A DNA stretch of 64,000 nucleotides from Flavobacteriaceae bacterium YJPT1-3 (GCA_029866965.1 CP123444.1:310001-374000); one strand, 5' to 3'. Numbered from the stretch's first letter, positions 29,363 to 37,383 are shown. Made by a program: numbers and translations. Notes: generated by a model from the sequence alone, not told the origin.

Positions 29363-30412
29363 ATGCCCTCTGAAGTAACTTTTACTGTATTCCGATTGGC
29401 TCTGCTAGTTTCTATGTGCTGCAGTCTAGCTTTCTCCTGCCAACAGACTAGCCCTTCTCCGGTACCCGAAGCGCCTGACGGAATGATTTGGGTAGCTCCA
29501 AAGACATTTATTCAGGGCGCCAAAAAAGACGACCAACTTGCGATGCCCGGGGAACTTTCTGGAGTAGCAGTGCAGAGCGACGGATTTTTTATAGACGCTA
29601 CTGAAGTTACCAATGCCATGTTCAAGAAATTTGTAGAAGCTACAGGATACACTACGGTTGCAGAGAGACCCATAGATTGGGAAGAATTAAAAAAAGAACT
29701 ACCTCAAGGAACACCTAAACCCAATGATTCGCTGCTGCAACCGGGCAGTCTGGTTTTCCGAAAAGAGGTTGAGTCGGTTTCCAACCTACAGGACTATAGC
29801 CAATGGTGGGAATGGAGAGTGGGGGCGAACTGGCGACATCCGGAAGGTCCGCAATCTTCTATCGAAGACCAGGACGATTTTCCCGTGGTTCATATCGCTT
29901 ATGAAGATGCATTAGCTTATTGTGCATGGGCCAACCGAAGGCTACCCACGGAAAAAGAATGGGAAGCCGCAGCTCAGGGAACCTACGACGATGCCATTTA
30001 CACCTGGGGTCATCAACCGGACCTGGTCAACGAGAACGCCAATACCTGGCAAGGGCAGTTTCCAATAAAAAATGAACCTTTAGATGGATTTAAATATTTG
30101 GCCCCGGTTAAGAGCTATGTCCCCAATACGGTAGGAATTCATGATATGCTCGGCAATGCTTGGGAAATCACCAGCAGTAATTATTCCGGAAAGCATGAAA
30201 TTGAATCCGCAAACGAAATTGGATTCAATTCAAAAGAAACCCAATCATTTGAGACTCAAAAAGTGATTAAGGGCGGTTCCTATTTATGCAATGCCTCCTA
30301 CTGTGCCAGCTATCGTATCTCCGCCAGAATGCCCTTTGAGGTCAATTCTAGCTCTGATCACATTGGCTTTAGAACAGTGGCGACTACGGCCATGTTAAAT
30401 CAAAAAAAATAG
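29363..30412 (+). CDS. Formylglycine-generating enzyme (sulfatase-modifying factor), lipoprotein
   Basis: The 349-residue protein has a lipoprotein signal (LAFSC). It then carries the FGE-sulfatase domain from MIWVAPKTFIQG through DATEVTNAMFKKFVEATGY, PVVHIAYEDALAYCAWANRRLPTEKEWEAAA and GIHDMLGNAWEI to IGFRTV. The redox/copper Cys pair of true FGEs is present as Cys309 and Cys314 in GGSYLCNASYCASYR, matching the five-residue spacing of human Cys336/Cys341. Many FGE-like proteins lack this pair, so this looks catalytic. It would convert the active-site Cys of the two sulfatases in this locus to formylglycine, apparently on the periplasmic side. It is 102 bp after galT, a gap with no clear promoter, and may be co-transcribed. 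Confidence 0.88.
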   Translation: MPSEVTFTVFRLALLVSMCCSLAFSCQQTSPSPVPEAPDGMIWVAPKTFIQGAKKDDQLAMPGELSGVAVQSDGFFIDATEVTNAMFKKFVEATGYTTVAERPIDWEELKKELPQGTPKPNDSLLQPGSLVFRKEVESVSNLQDYSQWWEWRVGANWRHPEGPQSSIEDQDDFPVVHIAYEDALAYCAWANRRLPTEKEWEAAAQGTYDDAIYTWGHQPDLVNENANTWQGQFPIKNEPLDGFKYLAPVKSYVPNTVGIHDMLGNAWEITSSNYSGKHEIESANEIGFNSKETQSFETQKVIKGGSYLCNASYCASYRISARMPFEVNSSSDHIGFRTVATTAMLNQKK

Positions 30413-30460
30413 GGAAGAAAAACCCGGCAGGCAGGGCTCCGCGCTGAAAATAGTTCAAAC

Positions 30461-30483
30461 AAAAAAACGCTCAAGCAAGCGTT
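30461..30483 (-). terminator. Probable terminator downstream of tRNA-Arg (second)
   Basis: On the minus strand AACGC-TTGCTTGA-GCGTT is followed by TTTTTT. It lies in the 30413-30618 stretch, which also contains a remnant GGCAGGCAGG half-palindrome (30426-30435) and two copies of a short CTCCGCGCTGAAA repeat. Confidence 0.6.
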
Positions 30484-30557
30484 GAAATCGTAGTCATCAT
30501 CTGTGGGGATTACCTGCGCTGCGCGCGGTGATCCTTGGCGCTCCGCGCTGAAAGAAC

Positions 30558-30607
30558 AAAAACCACACTTACAAATTCAAGCAAGCTTGATTTGACGTGT
30601 GGTTTTT
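30558..30607 (-). terminator. Terminator immediately downstream of tRNA-Arg
   Basis: AAAAACCACAC and GTGTGGTTTTT pair around an inner TCAAGC-type hairpin. The structure ends 11 bases from the tRNA 3' end on the minus strand and, by symmetry, can also act on the plus strand for the FGE transcript. Confidence 0.8.
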
Positions 30608-30618
30608 ATTCTTATTCG

Positions 30619-30692
30619 TGACCACGGAGGGATTCAAACCCCCGACCGCTGGAGCCGAAATCCAGTGCTCTATTCAGCTGAGCTACGTGGCC
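30619..30692 (-). tRNA. tRNA-Arg (anticodon UCG)
   Basis: The 74-nt minus-strand sequence folds as a cloverleaf. Acceptor GGCCACG pairs with CGTGGTC; the D-stem is GCTC/GAGC with a nine-base loop. The anticodon stem CTGGA/TCCAG encloses TTTCGGC, placing TCG at positions 34-36. The variable loop is CGGTC, and the T-arm is GGGGG-TTTGAAT-CCCTC, with discriminator A. The CCA end is not encoded. Its first 22 nt are also the last part of a GIY-YIG gene on the same strand and are duplicated at 30972-30993 and 31273-31294. Confidence 0.95.
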
Positions 30693-30933
30693 ATTTTTCT
30701 ATTAATAATTTCAATTCCTCTCGTCCGCTTCCAGACTTCAAATACTTTTCTCTCGCTCGGGCCTGTCGCAAATCTCCGACCTCTTCCTCATATACCAAAA
30801 TCCAAGGCCGATACCCTCGAGTGGACTTACTCTTTCCTTGGTTATGCCATCGCAACCGCCGCGCTACGTTCTCACTAAGCCCTTTATATAAGCGCCCATC
30901 TATTTGGCTCTCGATGACATAAACAAAGTACAT
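30670..30933 (-). CDS. GIY-YIG nuclease-like protein, copy A (3' end inside tRNA-Arg)
   Basis: The 87-residue protein fits the short single-domain GIY-YIG family. The first strand is YFVYVIES (the GIY position), LYKGLS occupies the YIG position, the catalytic Arg is in ARRLRWHN, and the conserved Glu is in ARAREKYLKSGSG. The start is the ATG at 30933, since the longer frame begins with TTG. Its last seven residues and stop codon are read from the first bases of tRNA-Arg, so the coding sequence and the tRNA overlap on the same strand. Single-domain members are widespread in Bacteroidota genomes and their role is poorly known; a homing-type nuclease is an inference from the fold and the duplication around it. 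Confidence 0.8.
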   Translation of the reverse strand: MYFVYVIESQIDGRLYKGLSENVARRLRWHNQGKSKSTRGYRPWILVYEEEVGDLRQARAREKYLKSGSGREELKLLIEKWPRSSAE

Positions 30934-30971
30934 CCAAATTTTCAAGTGCTCCCTGCCTGCCGGCAGGCAGG
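30671..30971. repeat. 301-bp tandem repeat unit 1
   Basis: The unit contains the 22-bp tRNA 5' segment, the GIY-YIG gene and the 20-bp palindrome. By eye it is identical base for base to unit 2 (30972-31272). Confidence 0.97.
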
Positions 30972-31234
30972 TATTCAGCTGAGCTACGTGGCCATTTTTC
31001 TATTAATAATTTCAATTCCTCTCGTCCGCTTCCAGACTTCAAATACTTTTCTCTCGCTCGGGCCTGTCGCAAATCTCCGACCTCTTCCTCATATACCAAA
31101 ATCCAAGGCCGATACCCTCGAGTGGACTTACTCTTTCCTTGGTTATGCCATCGCAACCGCCGCGCTACGTTCTCACTAAGCCCTTTATATAAGCGCCCAT
31201 CTATTTGGCTCTCGATGACATAAACAAAGTACAT
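30884..31234 (-). CDS. GIY-YIG nuclease-like protein, copy B, with read-through C-terminal extension
   Basis: The first 86 residues (up to SSAE) are identical to copy A. In copy A the next codon is TAG, inside the tRNA. Here the base before the tRNA segment differs, so the frame continues through the palindrome (YLPAGRQG) into the start of unit 1 in another frame and ends at 30884. The C-terminal 30 residues are therefore not evolved protein sequence. The nuclease core, with the Arg and Glu, is intact, so the product may still be active. The start is the ATG at 31234. Confidence 0.7.
   Translation of the reverse strand: MYFVYVIESQIDGRLYKGLSENVARRLRWHNQGKSKSTRGYRPWILVYEEEVGDLRQARAREKYLKSGSGREELKLLIEKWPRSSAEYLPAGRQGALENLDVLCLCHREPNRWALI
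30952..30971. repeat. 20-bp GC-rich palindrome, copy 1
   Basis: Perfect inverted repeat CCTGCCTGCCGGCAGGCAGG at the end of unit 1, directly abutting the tRNA-like 22-mer of unit 2. Confidence 0.97.
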
Positions 31235-31272
31235 CCAAATTTTCAAGTGCTCCCTGCCTGCCGGCAGGCAGG
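30972..31272. repeat. 301-bp tandem repeat unit 2
   Basis: Second identical copy. It begins with the 22-bp tRNA-Arg 5' segment (30972-30993) and ends with the second palindrome. Confidence 0.97.
31253..31272. repeat. 20-bp GC-rich palindrome, copy 2
   Basis: Same perfect palindrome, 301 bp from copy 1, abutting the terminal tRNA fragment. Confidence 0.97.
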
Positions 31273-31294
31273 TATTCAGCTGAGCTACGTGGCC
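31273..31294 (-). repeat. Terminal 22-nt fragment of tRNA-Arg
   Basis: An exact copy of tRNA-Arg nucleotides 1-22 (acceptor 5' strand, bases 8-9, D-stem 5' strand and D-loop), followed by unique sequence. This is probably where the original tRNA gene began before insertion. Confidence 0.9.
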
Positions 31295-31321
31295 TATACT
31301 ACAGCGAAAGGCTGCTTTATT

Positions 31322-31771
31322 TTAATTCAATTTGCTCTTGACCACCTTGGCGATGGTACCTCCATCAGCCTGGCCTGCGAGTTTCTTAGAGGCCATGCCC
31401 ATCACCTTGCCCATGTCCTTCATTCCTGAAGCATTGGTTTGCGCAATGATCTCATCCACCACCTGGGCTATCTCTTCCTCACTCTTCTGTTCGGGAAGGA
31501 ATTGCTCGATAACCTGAACCTGCTCAAGTTCCGGTTGTGCCAAATCCTCTCTTCCTTGTTCTTGATAAATAGCAGCACTATCCTTGCGCTGCTTCACCAA
31601 TTTCTGCAACAATTGCAGTTCTTGTTCTTCAGAAAGTTCTTCCTTAGCTCCACTTTCGGTTTGTGCCAATAAAATAGCCGATTTAATCGCACGCAAAGAA
31701 GTCAATGCGTTTTGATCTTTCGCTTTCATTGCCGCCTTCATGGCCGTCATCACCTCTGTTTGTAAACTCAT
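31322..31771 (-). CDS. GatB/Yqey domain protein
   Basis: About 149 residues, nearly all helical, matching the stand-alone Yqey family: MKAAMKAKDQNALTSLRAIKSAILLAQTE, the KLVKQRKDSAAIYQEQGREDLA helix, IEQFLPEQ, and the C-terminal MGKVMGMASKKLAGQADGGTIAKVVKSKL. The C-terminal fold is that of the GatB tail domain that contacts tRNA, but stand-alone members have no firm function. I chose the ATG at 31771 over the longer frame because AAAGGA precedes it and a -7-like TATCTTCG (31801 to 31794) lies upstream. It ends 27 bases before the tRNA-Arg region on the same strand, so read-through into the GIY-YIG/tRNA unit is possible. Confidence 0.88.
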   Translation of the reverse strand: MSLQTEVMTAMKAAMKAKDQNALTSLRAIKSAILLAQTESGAKEELSEEQELQLLQKLVKQRKDSAAIYQEQGREDLAQPELEQVQVIEQFLPEQKSEEEIAQVVDEIIAQTNASGMKDMGKVMGMASKKLAGQADGGTIAKVVKSKLN

Positions 31772-31823
31772 AGGATCCTTTTCTAAAGGAATGCGAAGAT
31801 ACGTAAAACACTCAACCTCCTCC

Positions 31824-31861
31824 AAAAAAGAAACCCGATAATTTTAGGGCTAATTACCGGG
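31824..31861 (-). terminator. Terminator after ftsZ
   Basis: The minus strand CCCGGTAATT / AATTATCGGG stem (one G-U pair) is followed by TTTCTTTTTT. It closes the dcw cluster before the Yqey gene. Confidence 0.75.
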
Positions 31862-31887
31862 ATTCTGATCATGGGCAACACTAATTA

Positions 31888-33873
31888 TTAATCGACATTA
31901 TCGTGCAGGAACGAATTGTTAGTACGTAACTGAATATCATCATTTCCATCACTGCCTAAAGTAGTACGGGAGAGGTTACCCTCGGTCTTTGGTGCATCCA
32001 AATCGATACCCATCCGTTTATAGGCCGGTTGTTTCTCGATCTCCTCTATGTGAGCATTGTGATTATGAAATTTATAGTTGAACTCTTTAAGCACGCGCTT
32101 GCGCTCTGCGGCCCGTTCCACCAATAATTTGGCAATAGGCGCATTCATGGGATCGTTCTCATCGATTTCCGCATCCTCCTCAGGAGCAACTTCAACGGTT
32201 TTCTTTTCGAAAACAAGCGTTTCTTCTTCGTCGGTTTCTGCTTTGGCATTCATCAATTGATCCTCCACTTCCATATAGTCATCCAAACTGTAGCGCTTTT
32301 CCCCACTTTCGCTGACTTCTGTAACCGGTATGATTTCAACAGCTTCATTGACTTCAATTTCGGCTACCTCTTCATCCAGGCGGTGTATTTTAAATTCTGT
32401 CTCCTTTGGCTTTTCCTGTGATTCTGCTTTCGCGACCGGCCTGGAAGCAGGCTGGGAAGCTTGCTCCTCTTCAAGCTCTGCGTTCAAGGGCATGTCGAAG
32501 GTAAGTGTAAATTGATCGGCCGATTCTTCCTCTCCTTCCATAGGCGGTTCCGGCGTAACGTCTGTGATCTCAAAAACCTGCTTGTTTGGTTGCGGACGCA
32601 CCTGTTCAGAGACATCCTCATAAGTACAGCTTAAGGCTCTTAAGGCTTCCGAAGTAGCGATCAATTCGTTGTCATTGGTCTTCTTGGGAAGATTGACCTC
32701 TTCTTCTTCCAGATCGAGCGTATGCACGATCAATTTTTCTTTAGGAGGTTCCGGTTTCACTTTGGGGGTAGCGGATGGCTCAAAATTCAAATTGGCGCCA
32801 TTCCCCTGCGGGGTTAACTCCTGCTCTGCACGTTGCTCTTCTTCCAGCGTATGGATGATCTTTTTGGTCTCCGTGTTGACAATTTCATTTTGCTGCTCCG
32901 CATTAAATCCGGTTGCGATCACGGTCACGCTGATCGCTTCCCCTAGACTTTCATCTTCACCGACCCCCATGATGATGTTGGCACCATGTCCGGCTTCGTC
33001 CTGAATGTGATCGTTAATCTCTCCGATCTCATCGATGGTGATTTCTTCCCGACCGGAAACAATCAACAGCAGTACGTTTTTAGCGCCCGTTATTTTATTA
33101 TCATTCAGTAGCGGCGAGTCCAAAGCTTTGCGAATGGCTTCACTGGCGCGATGCCCTCCGGTGGAGGTTGCACTTCCCATGATGGCCGTCCCGCTGTTGC
33201 TCAGTACCGTCTTTGCATCCCGCAAGTCAATATTTTGGGTATAGTGATGGGTGATTACTTCAGCAATTCCTCGGGAAGCTGTGGAAAGCACTTCATCCGC
33301 TTTGCTAAATCCGGCTTTAAAACCAAGATTCCCATAGACCTCACGCAATTTGTTATTGTTGATCACCACCAAGGAATCCACATGAGCTCTCAATTTTTCC
33401 ACGCCCAGTTGCGCCTGCTCATTTCGCATTTTCCCTTCAAACTGAAAAGGAATGGTCACGATCCCCACGGTCAGTATATCCATTTCGCGGGCCATTTTAG
33501 CAATCACGGGGGCCGCTCCGGTACCCGTACCTCCACCCATTCCGGCTGTAATGAAGATCATTTTGGTGTTGGTATCCAACATGCGTTTGATCTCTTCCAC
33601 GCTTTCCAAAGCGGCTCGCTCACCCACTTCCGGGTTGGCTCCTGCCCCTAAGCCTTCTGTAAGACTGACACCCAGCTGAATTTTAATGGGCACTGCGCTA
33701 TTCTCCAAGGCTTGAGCATCGGTATTGCAAATGACAAAATCAACCCCTTTAATGCCCTGCTGGAACATGTGATTGATCGCATTGCTACCGCCTCCTCCTA
33801 CACCGATCACCTTGATGACGTTGCTTTGGTTTTTTGGCATATCAAAACTGATATTTTCAAATTCGTTGCTCAT
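31888..33873 (-). CDS. ftsZ: Cell division GTPase FtsZ, with long C-terminal extension
   Basis: The 661-residue protein has the tubulin/FtsZ GTPase domain in its first ~320 residues: VIGVGGGGSNAINHM, the signature GGGTGTGAAPVIAKMA, and the T7-side region with NNKLREVYG and FSKADEVL. The remainder, about 330 residues, is acidic and low in predicted structure (many Glu, Pro and Lys). It ends with a conserved segment including AAERKRVLKEFNYKF, KQPAYKRMGIDL and LHDNVD. FtsZ from most other phyla is ~380-400 residues, so the tail is unusually long, although long tails occur in Bacteroidota. It polymerises into the division ring and binds FtsA. It is the last gene of the dcw cluster. Confidence 0.97.
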   Translation of the reverse strand: MSNEFENISFDMPKNQSNVIKVIGVGGGGSNAINHMFQQGIKGVDFVICNTDAQALENSAVPIKIQLGVSLTEGLGAGANPEVGERAALESVEEIKRMLDTNTKMIFITAGMGGGTGTGAAPVIAKMAREMDILTVGIVTIPFQFEGKMRNEQAQLGVEKLRAHVDSLVVINNNKLREVYGNLGFKAGFSKADEVLSTASRGIAEVITHHYTQNIDLRDAKTVLSNSGTAIMGSATSTGGHRASEAIRKALDSPLLNDNKITGAKNVLLLIVSGREEITIDEIGEINDHIQDEAGHGANIIMGVGEDESLGEAISVTVIATGFNAEQQNEIVNTETKKIIHTLEEEQRAEQELTPQGNGANLNFEPSATPKVKPEPPKEKLIVHTLDLEEEEVNLPKKTNDNELIATSEALRALSCTYEDVSEQVRPQPNKQVFEITDVTPEPPMEGEEESADQFTLTFDMPLNAELEEEQASQPASRPVAKAESQEKPKETEFKIHRLDEEVAEIEVNEAVEIIPVTEVSESGEKRYSLDDYMEVEDQLMNAKAETDEEETLVFEKKTVEVAPEEDAEIDENDPMNAPIAKLLVERAAERKRVLKEFNYKFHNHNAHIEEIEKQPAYKRMGIDLDAPKTEGNLSRTTLGSDGNDDIQLRTNNSFLHDNVD

Positions 33874-33941
33874 ATGATTCTATTTTTACCCCTGTTTCAT
33901 TTATTCGTATGTAGTTGATGCTTCCCCAAGAAACATCAGAG

Positions 33942-35270
33942 CTATTCTGCGTTATCTAAAAAGTCTTTAAAACGATCGGCCCAACGATCAAAAATACTCT
34001 TGCCTGATTTGGGCTTGGCCACCGTTTTTTGTTCGGTTTCGGTTGTTTCACTGCTCGCTGAAGCACTGGATTCCTGCTTTGTTGCAGATCCGGTCTGTGC
34101 GGGTTTTTCCTGCTGTTGTTGCAAGCTATTCATGACCAATCCTACGGCTGTCGCGTACATGGGACTGGTGGTATCGGCATCGGTACCCCCCGCAAGATGT
34201 TCATTGGGATACCCCACCCGGGTATCCATACCCGTAATGTATTCCACCAGTTGCTTCAAATGATTCAATTGAGAACCACCTCCCGTGAGTACGATTCCGG
34301 CGATTAATTTTTTCTTTTGTTCTTCATGACCGTAATTCTTGATCTCCAGATACACCTGTTCAATGATCTCCACAACACGAGCGTGGATGATCTTTGATAA
34401 ATTCTTTAGGGTGATCTCTTTGGGATCTCTTCCCCGCAGTCCGGGTATGGAGACGATCTCATTATCTTTATTCTCCCCGGGCCAGGCCGATCCAAATTTG
34501 ATTTTCAACAATTCGGCCTGCTTTTCGATGATAGAACAGCCTTCTTTGATGTCTTCTGTGATCACATTTCCTCCAAATGGAATGACTGCTGTATGCCGAA
34601 TGATACCATCTTTAAAAATGGCCAGATCCGTCGTACCTCCTCCTATATCGATCAGGGCAACACCTGCCTCCTTCTCTTCCTGACTCAAGACTGCATTCGC
34701 GGAAGCTAAAGGCTCCAGGGTAATATTGCCCAGACTCAATCCTGCACTTTTTACACAACGTCCAATATTCCGGATGGACGAGACCTGCCCAACGACCACG
34801 TGAAAATTGGCCTCTAGACGACCGCCATACATTCCCTTGGGCTCTTTGATCTCCGATTGCCCGTCTACTTTATACTCCTGAGGCAAAACATGGATAATTT
34901 CTTCACCAGGGAGCATGACCAGTTTATGGACCTGATTGCACAATTTTTCGATATCCTGCTCGTCGATCACCTCATCTGCATTGGGCCGGGTGATATAATC
35001 ACTGTGCTGCAGGCTGCGAATGTGCTGCCCGGCAATCCCGACTACTACATCTTCAATCTTCAGACCTGAAACACTCTCTGCTTCCTGAACGGCTTGCTGG
35101 ATGGATTGTATGGTTTGGGTAATGTTGTTGACGACCCCCCGGTGCACACCCAGACTTTTAGATTTCCCGATCCCCAGGATTTCCATTTTATTGTACTCAT
35201 TCTTCCGCCCAATCATAGCCACGATCTTGGTGGTTCCAATATCCAAGCCTACTGCAATGTCCTCTTTCAT
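33942..35270 (-). CDS. ftsA: Cell division protein FtsA
   Basis: About 442 residues of the actin-like ATPase family. Phosphate loop 1 is VGLDIGTTKIVAMIG and loop 2 is LIDIGGGTTDLAIF; the adenosine motif is IVLTGGGSQLNHL. The subdomain 1C region is inserted as expected (EDVVVGIAGQHIRS). It tethers FtsZ to the membrane. The C-terminus has a Ser/Thr/Gln-rich linker and ends with SGKSIFDRWADRFKDFLDN, a plausible amphipathic membrane-targeting helix. The start is the ATG at 35270; the longer frame begins at a TTG. The gap to ftsQ is 50 bp. Confidence 0.96.
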   Translation of the reverse strand: MKEDIAVGLDIGTTKIVAMIGRKNEYNKMEILGIGKSKSLGVHRGVVNNITQTIQSIQQAVQEAESVSGLKIEDVVVGIAGQHIRSLQHSDYITRPNADEVIDEQDIEKLCNQVHKLVMLPGEEIIHVLPQEYKVDGQSEIKEPKGMYGGRLEANFHVVVGQVSSIRNIGRCVKSAGLSLGNITLEPLASANAVLSQEEKEAGVALIDIGGGTTDLAIFKDGIIRHTAVIPFGGNVITEDIKEGCSIIEKQAELLKIKFGSAWPGENKDNEIVSIPGLRGRDPKEITLKNLSKIIHARVVEIIEQVYLEIKNYGHEEQKKKLIAGIVLTGGGSQLNHLKQLVEYITGMDTRVGYPNEHLAGGTDADTTSPMYATAVGLVMNSLQQQQEKPAQTGSATKQESSASASSETTETEQKTVAKPKSGKSIFDRWADRFKDFLDNAE

Positions 35271-35320
35271 GATATTCAATTTGACGACTCCTTCAGGATT
35301 TTTTTCCTTGTGATCGTCTG

Positions 35321-36040
35321 TTATTTCTTTGTTCCAATAACCTGATTGCTGAATCTTAAATCCACCAACCGATAGTCAGTCAGGGTCTCATCTTTTCTGG
35401 CCTTCTCATAAAAAGCCTTATAATTCTTAAATTTTCGTTCCAGAAATTCCGATTTCCCCACGATGATGTCGTATCCCAACACCCGCGGAGTGACGACATA
35501 ATCTCCATTGCTTTGCCGGGCGATCCCCACGATCTGTTTCTTCAAAAACACATCCCGATTGATAAAATCGGCTAAAGTGTATAGCGCACTTAGATGCTGC
35601 TCTGAAACACCCGTTACCACTGGAACCCGTGCTGAAAAATTAGTGGATAAGGGCATCTTCTCTCCCAGCTTGTCCAGGTAGTACGAAGCCGATGAAGTAC
35701 TGATACGCGCTAAGGGCGTACGCTGATCTACGCGCACTCCCAAGGCACCGTCTACGGTAACATAAACCTCTCCTTTTGCGATCATTGGATGCGCATCCAC
35801 CCGACTTTCCAGCTCTTTCAAATCTAAAATTTCTTTAGGGCGTCCTTGGAGACTATCGCTACTTTGTATCAACAATTTATTAACGGTTTCAAAGGTCACA
35901 AACGGGTCCTGTCCGGGCACAAACTCAATACTCGTCGCCCTAATTTTGCGCTGCTCATTGCGGAAGGAAGAAAACCCCCAAAGTCCGCAAGCCAGGATCA
36001 ATGCCAAAATGACTTTAAGTATGCCCCACTGTTTTTTCAT
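35321..36040 (-). CDS. ftsQ: Cell division protein FtsQ/DivIB-like
   Basis: The 239-residue protein has an N-terminal membrane segment (ILKVILALILACGLWGFSSF) and then a periplasmic POTRA-like and beta domain (FVTFETVNKLLIQ, KELESRVDAHPMIAKGEVYVTVDGALGVRVDQRTPLAR). The last motif, ending Q-R-x-P-x-A-R, is the FtsQ signature. It links cytoplasmic and periplasmic division proteins. It overlaps murC by four bases. Sequence conservation is low in this family, so the order of genes adds much of the confidence. Confidence 0.88.
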   Translation of the reverse strand: MKKQWGILKVILALILACGLWGFSSFRNEQRKIRATSIEFVPGQDPFVTFETVNKLLIQSSDSLQGRPKEILDLKELESRVDAHPMIAKGEVYVTVDGALGVRVDQRTPLARISTSSASYYLDKLGEKMPLSTNFSARVPVVTGVSEQHLSALYTLADFINRDVFLKKQIVGIARQSNGDYVVTPRVLGYDIIVGKSEFLERKFKNYKAFYEKARKDETLTDYRLVDLRFSNQVIGTKK

Positions 36041-37383
36041 AACTGCATGGCTTTTAATTCTTCAACACAAGCTCCAATATCTCCGGCACCCATAATGACC
36101 TGTACCCGACAAGCATTGTCCTCTAGCCGTTCTCTCAAAGTTTCTTTAGTGATCATCGTCTTGTTCGTAACTGTGAGTTCTTGAAGCAGGGCTTCACTGT
36201 GAATACCCGGTATTGGCTCTTCACGCGCTGGATAAATATCCATGAGCCACACTTCATCGAAACGCGACAGACTTTGAGCAAAACCCTCCATAAAGTCTCG
36301 CGTACGGGAGTAAAGATGGGGTTGAAACACGGCCAGCAGCCGGTCTTCAGGATACCATTCCCGAACCGCATCGTGTACCGCATCGATCTCCGTCGGGTGA
36401 TGGGCATAATCATCGATCACCACCCGATCTTCCGTCTGGATGACTAGATTAAAACGTCTGTGAATCCCTTTAAAACTGCTCAAAGCTTCAGGAAGGCGAT
36501 CTGGCGGGGAACCATATACGATCGCCATTCCCAAGGCTATTGCAGCGTTGAACAGGTTATGCCTGCCCGGTAGGCTAATCACTAAATTTTCAAGTTTCCC
36601 TTGCGGGTAATGGAGGTCAAACACGTAATGACCTTCTTCTATACGAATGTTTTGTGCACTAAAATCGGCTGCCTCCCCCACGGCTACGGTATGACCTTGT
36701 AGGGGTAATCCTTTTTTGATCAAGAGATGACCGGTTTCGGGGACACGCTTACTAAAGGCCTCAAAAGTCTGAGTCAAGGCCTCCGCGCTACCATAGATAT
36801 CCAGATGATCAGCATCCATCGAAGTGATGCAGGCAATGGTTGGATCCAGGTGTAAAAAGGAGCGATCAAATTCATCGGCTTCCACCACGACCACTTCATT
36901 CCCTTTGTTGATCAGATTCGACTGGTAATTCGCAGCAACCCCACCCAGAAAAGCGGTTACCGGAGCACCGGTTTCGGCAAGCAGATGCCCCAGTAGGCAG
37001 GAGGTCGTTGTTTTACCATGGGTTCCGGCCACTGCCAGGCAGGGTACACCTCGAGTGATCATCCCCAAGACCTCTGCGCGTTTTTTAAGGGTAAATCCGC
37101 TTTCGCGAAAGCGGACCAACTCCCCATGCTGTACGGGAATAGCTGGGGTGTAGACCACCAGGGTGCGTTCTTTGTCTTTAAACTCCTCCGGGATGCTGTC
37201 AAAATCATCTTTAAAACGAACGGTAAGACCTAAGGTTTGAAGTTGGGTAGTCATAACGCCAGGGGTTCGGTCATAACCCGATACACGCTTACCGTTCGTA
37301 TAAAAATAATGGGCGAGGGCACTCATTCCGATGCCTCCGATGCCGATGAAATAAACGTTTTGGATGTGCTCAAATCCCTTCAT
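36037..37383 (-). CDS. murC: UDP-N-acetylmuramate-L-alanine ligase
   Basis: The 448-residue Mur ligase starts with the Rossmann motif [18 protein letters not shown], typical of MurC. It has the ATP loop [16 protein letters not shown] and the later [11 protein letters not shown]. It adds L-alanine to UDP-MurNAc. The gene overlaps both ftsQ and murG by four bases. An 18-bp palindrome lies in codons for VRFRESGF near residue 95. Confidence 0.97.
   Translation of the reverse strand: MKGFEHIQNVYFIGIGGIGMSALAHYFYTNGKRVSGYDRTPGVMTTQLQTLGLTVRFKDDFDSIPEEFKDKERTLVVYTPAIPVQHGELVRFRESGFTLKKRAEVLGMITRGVPCLAVAGTHGKTTTSCLLGHLLAETGAPVTAFLGGVAANYQSNLINKGNEVVVVEADEFDRSFLHLDPTIACITSMDADHLDIYGSAEALTQTFEAFSKRVPETGHLLIKKGLPLQGHTVAVGEAADFSAQNIRIEEGHYVFDLHYPQGKLENLVISLPGRHNLFNAAIALGMAIVYGSPPDRLPEALSSFKGIHRRFNLVIQTEDRVVIDDYAHHPTEIDAVHDAVREWYPEDRLLAVFQPHLYSRTRDFMEGFAQSLSRFDEVWLMDIYPAREEPIPGIHSEALLQELTVTNKTMITKETLRERLEDNACRVQVIMGAGDIGACVEELKAMQL
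37097..37114. repeat. Iterated palindrome copy 7, 18-bp form (inside murC)
   Basis: Perfect CCGCTTTCGCGAAAGCGG, read as RFRES. Confidence 0.95.

Noticed and set aside
30952-31294. Possible CRISPR array from repeated GC-rich palindromes
   Set aside because: There are only two copies, the spacing is 301 bp and the intervening sequence is identical and coding. No cas genes are present.
30972-31294. Additional tRNA genes at the two repeated 22-nt segments
   Set aside because: Only the acceptor 5' strand and the D-arm 5' half are present; anticodon and T arms are missing.
30597-31429. Several plus-strand frames across the tandem repeats and Yqey gene
   Set aside because: They are duplicated only because the DNA unit is, they read antisense through the GIY-YIG gene and tRNA, and they match no protein pattern.
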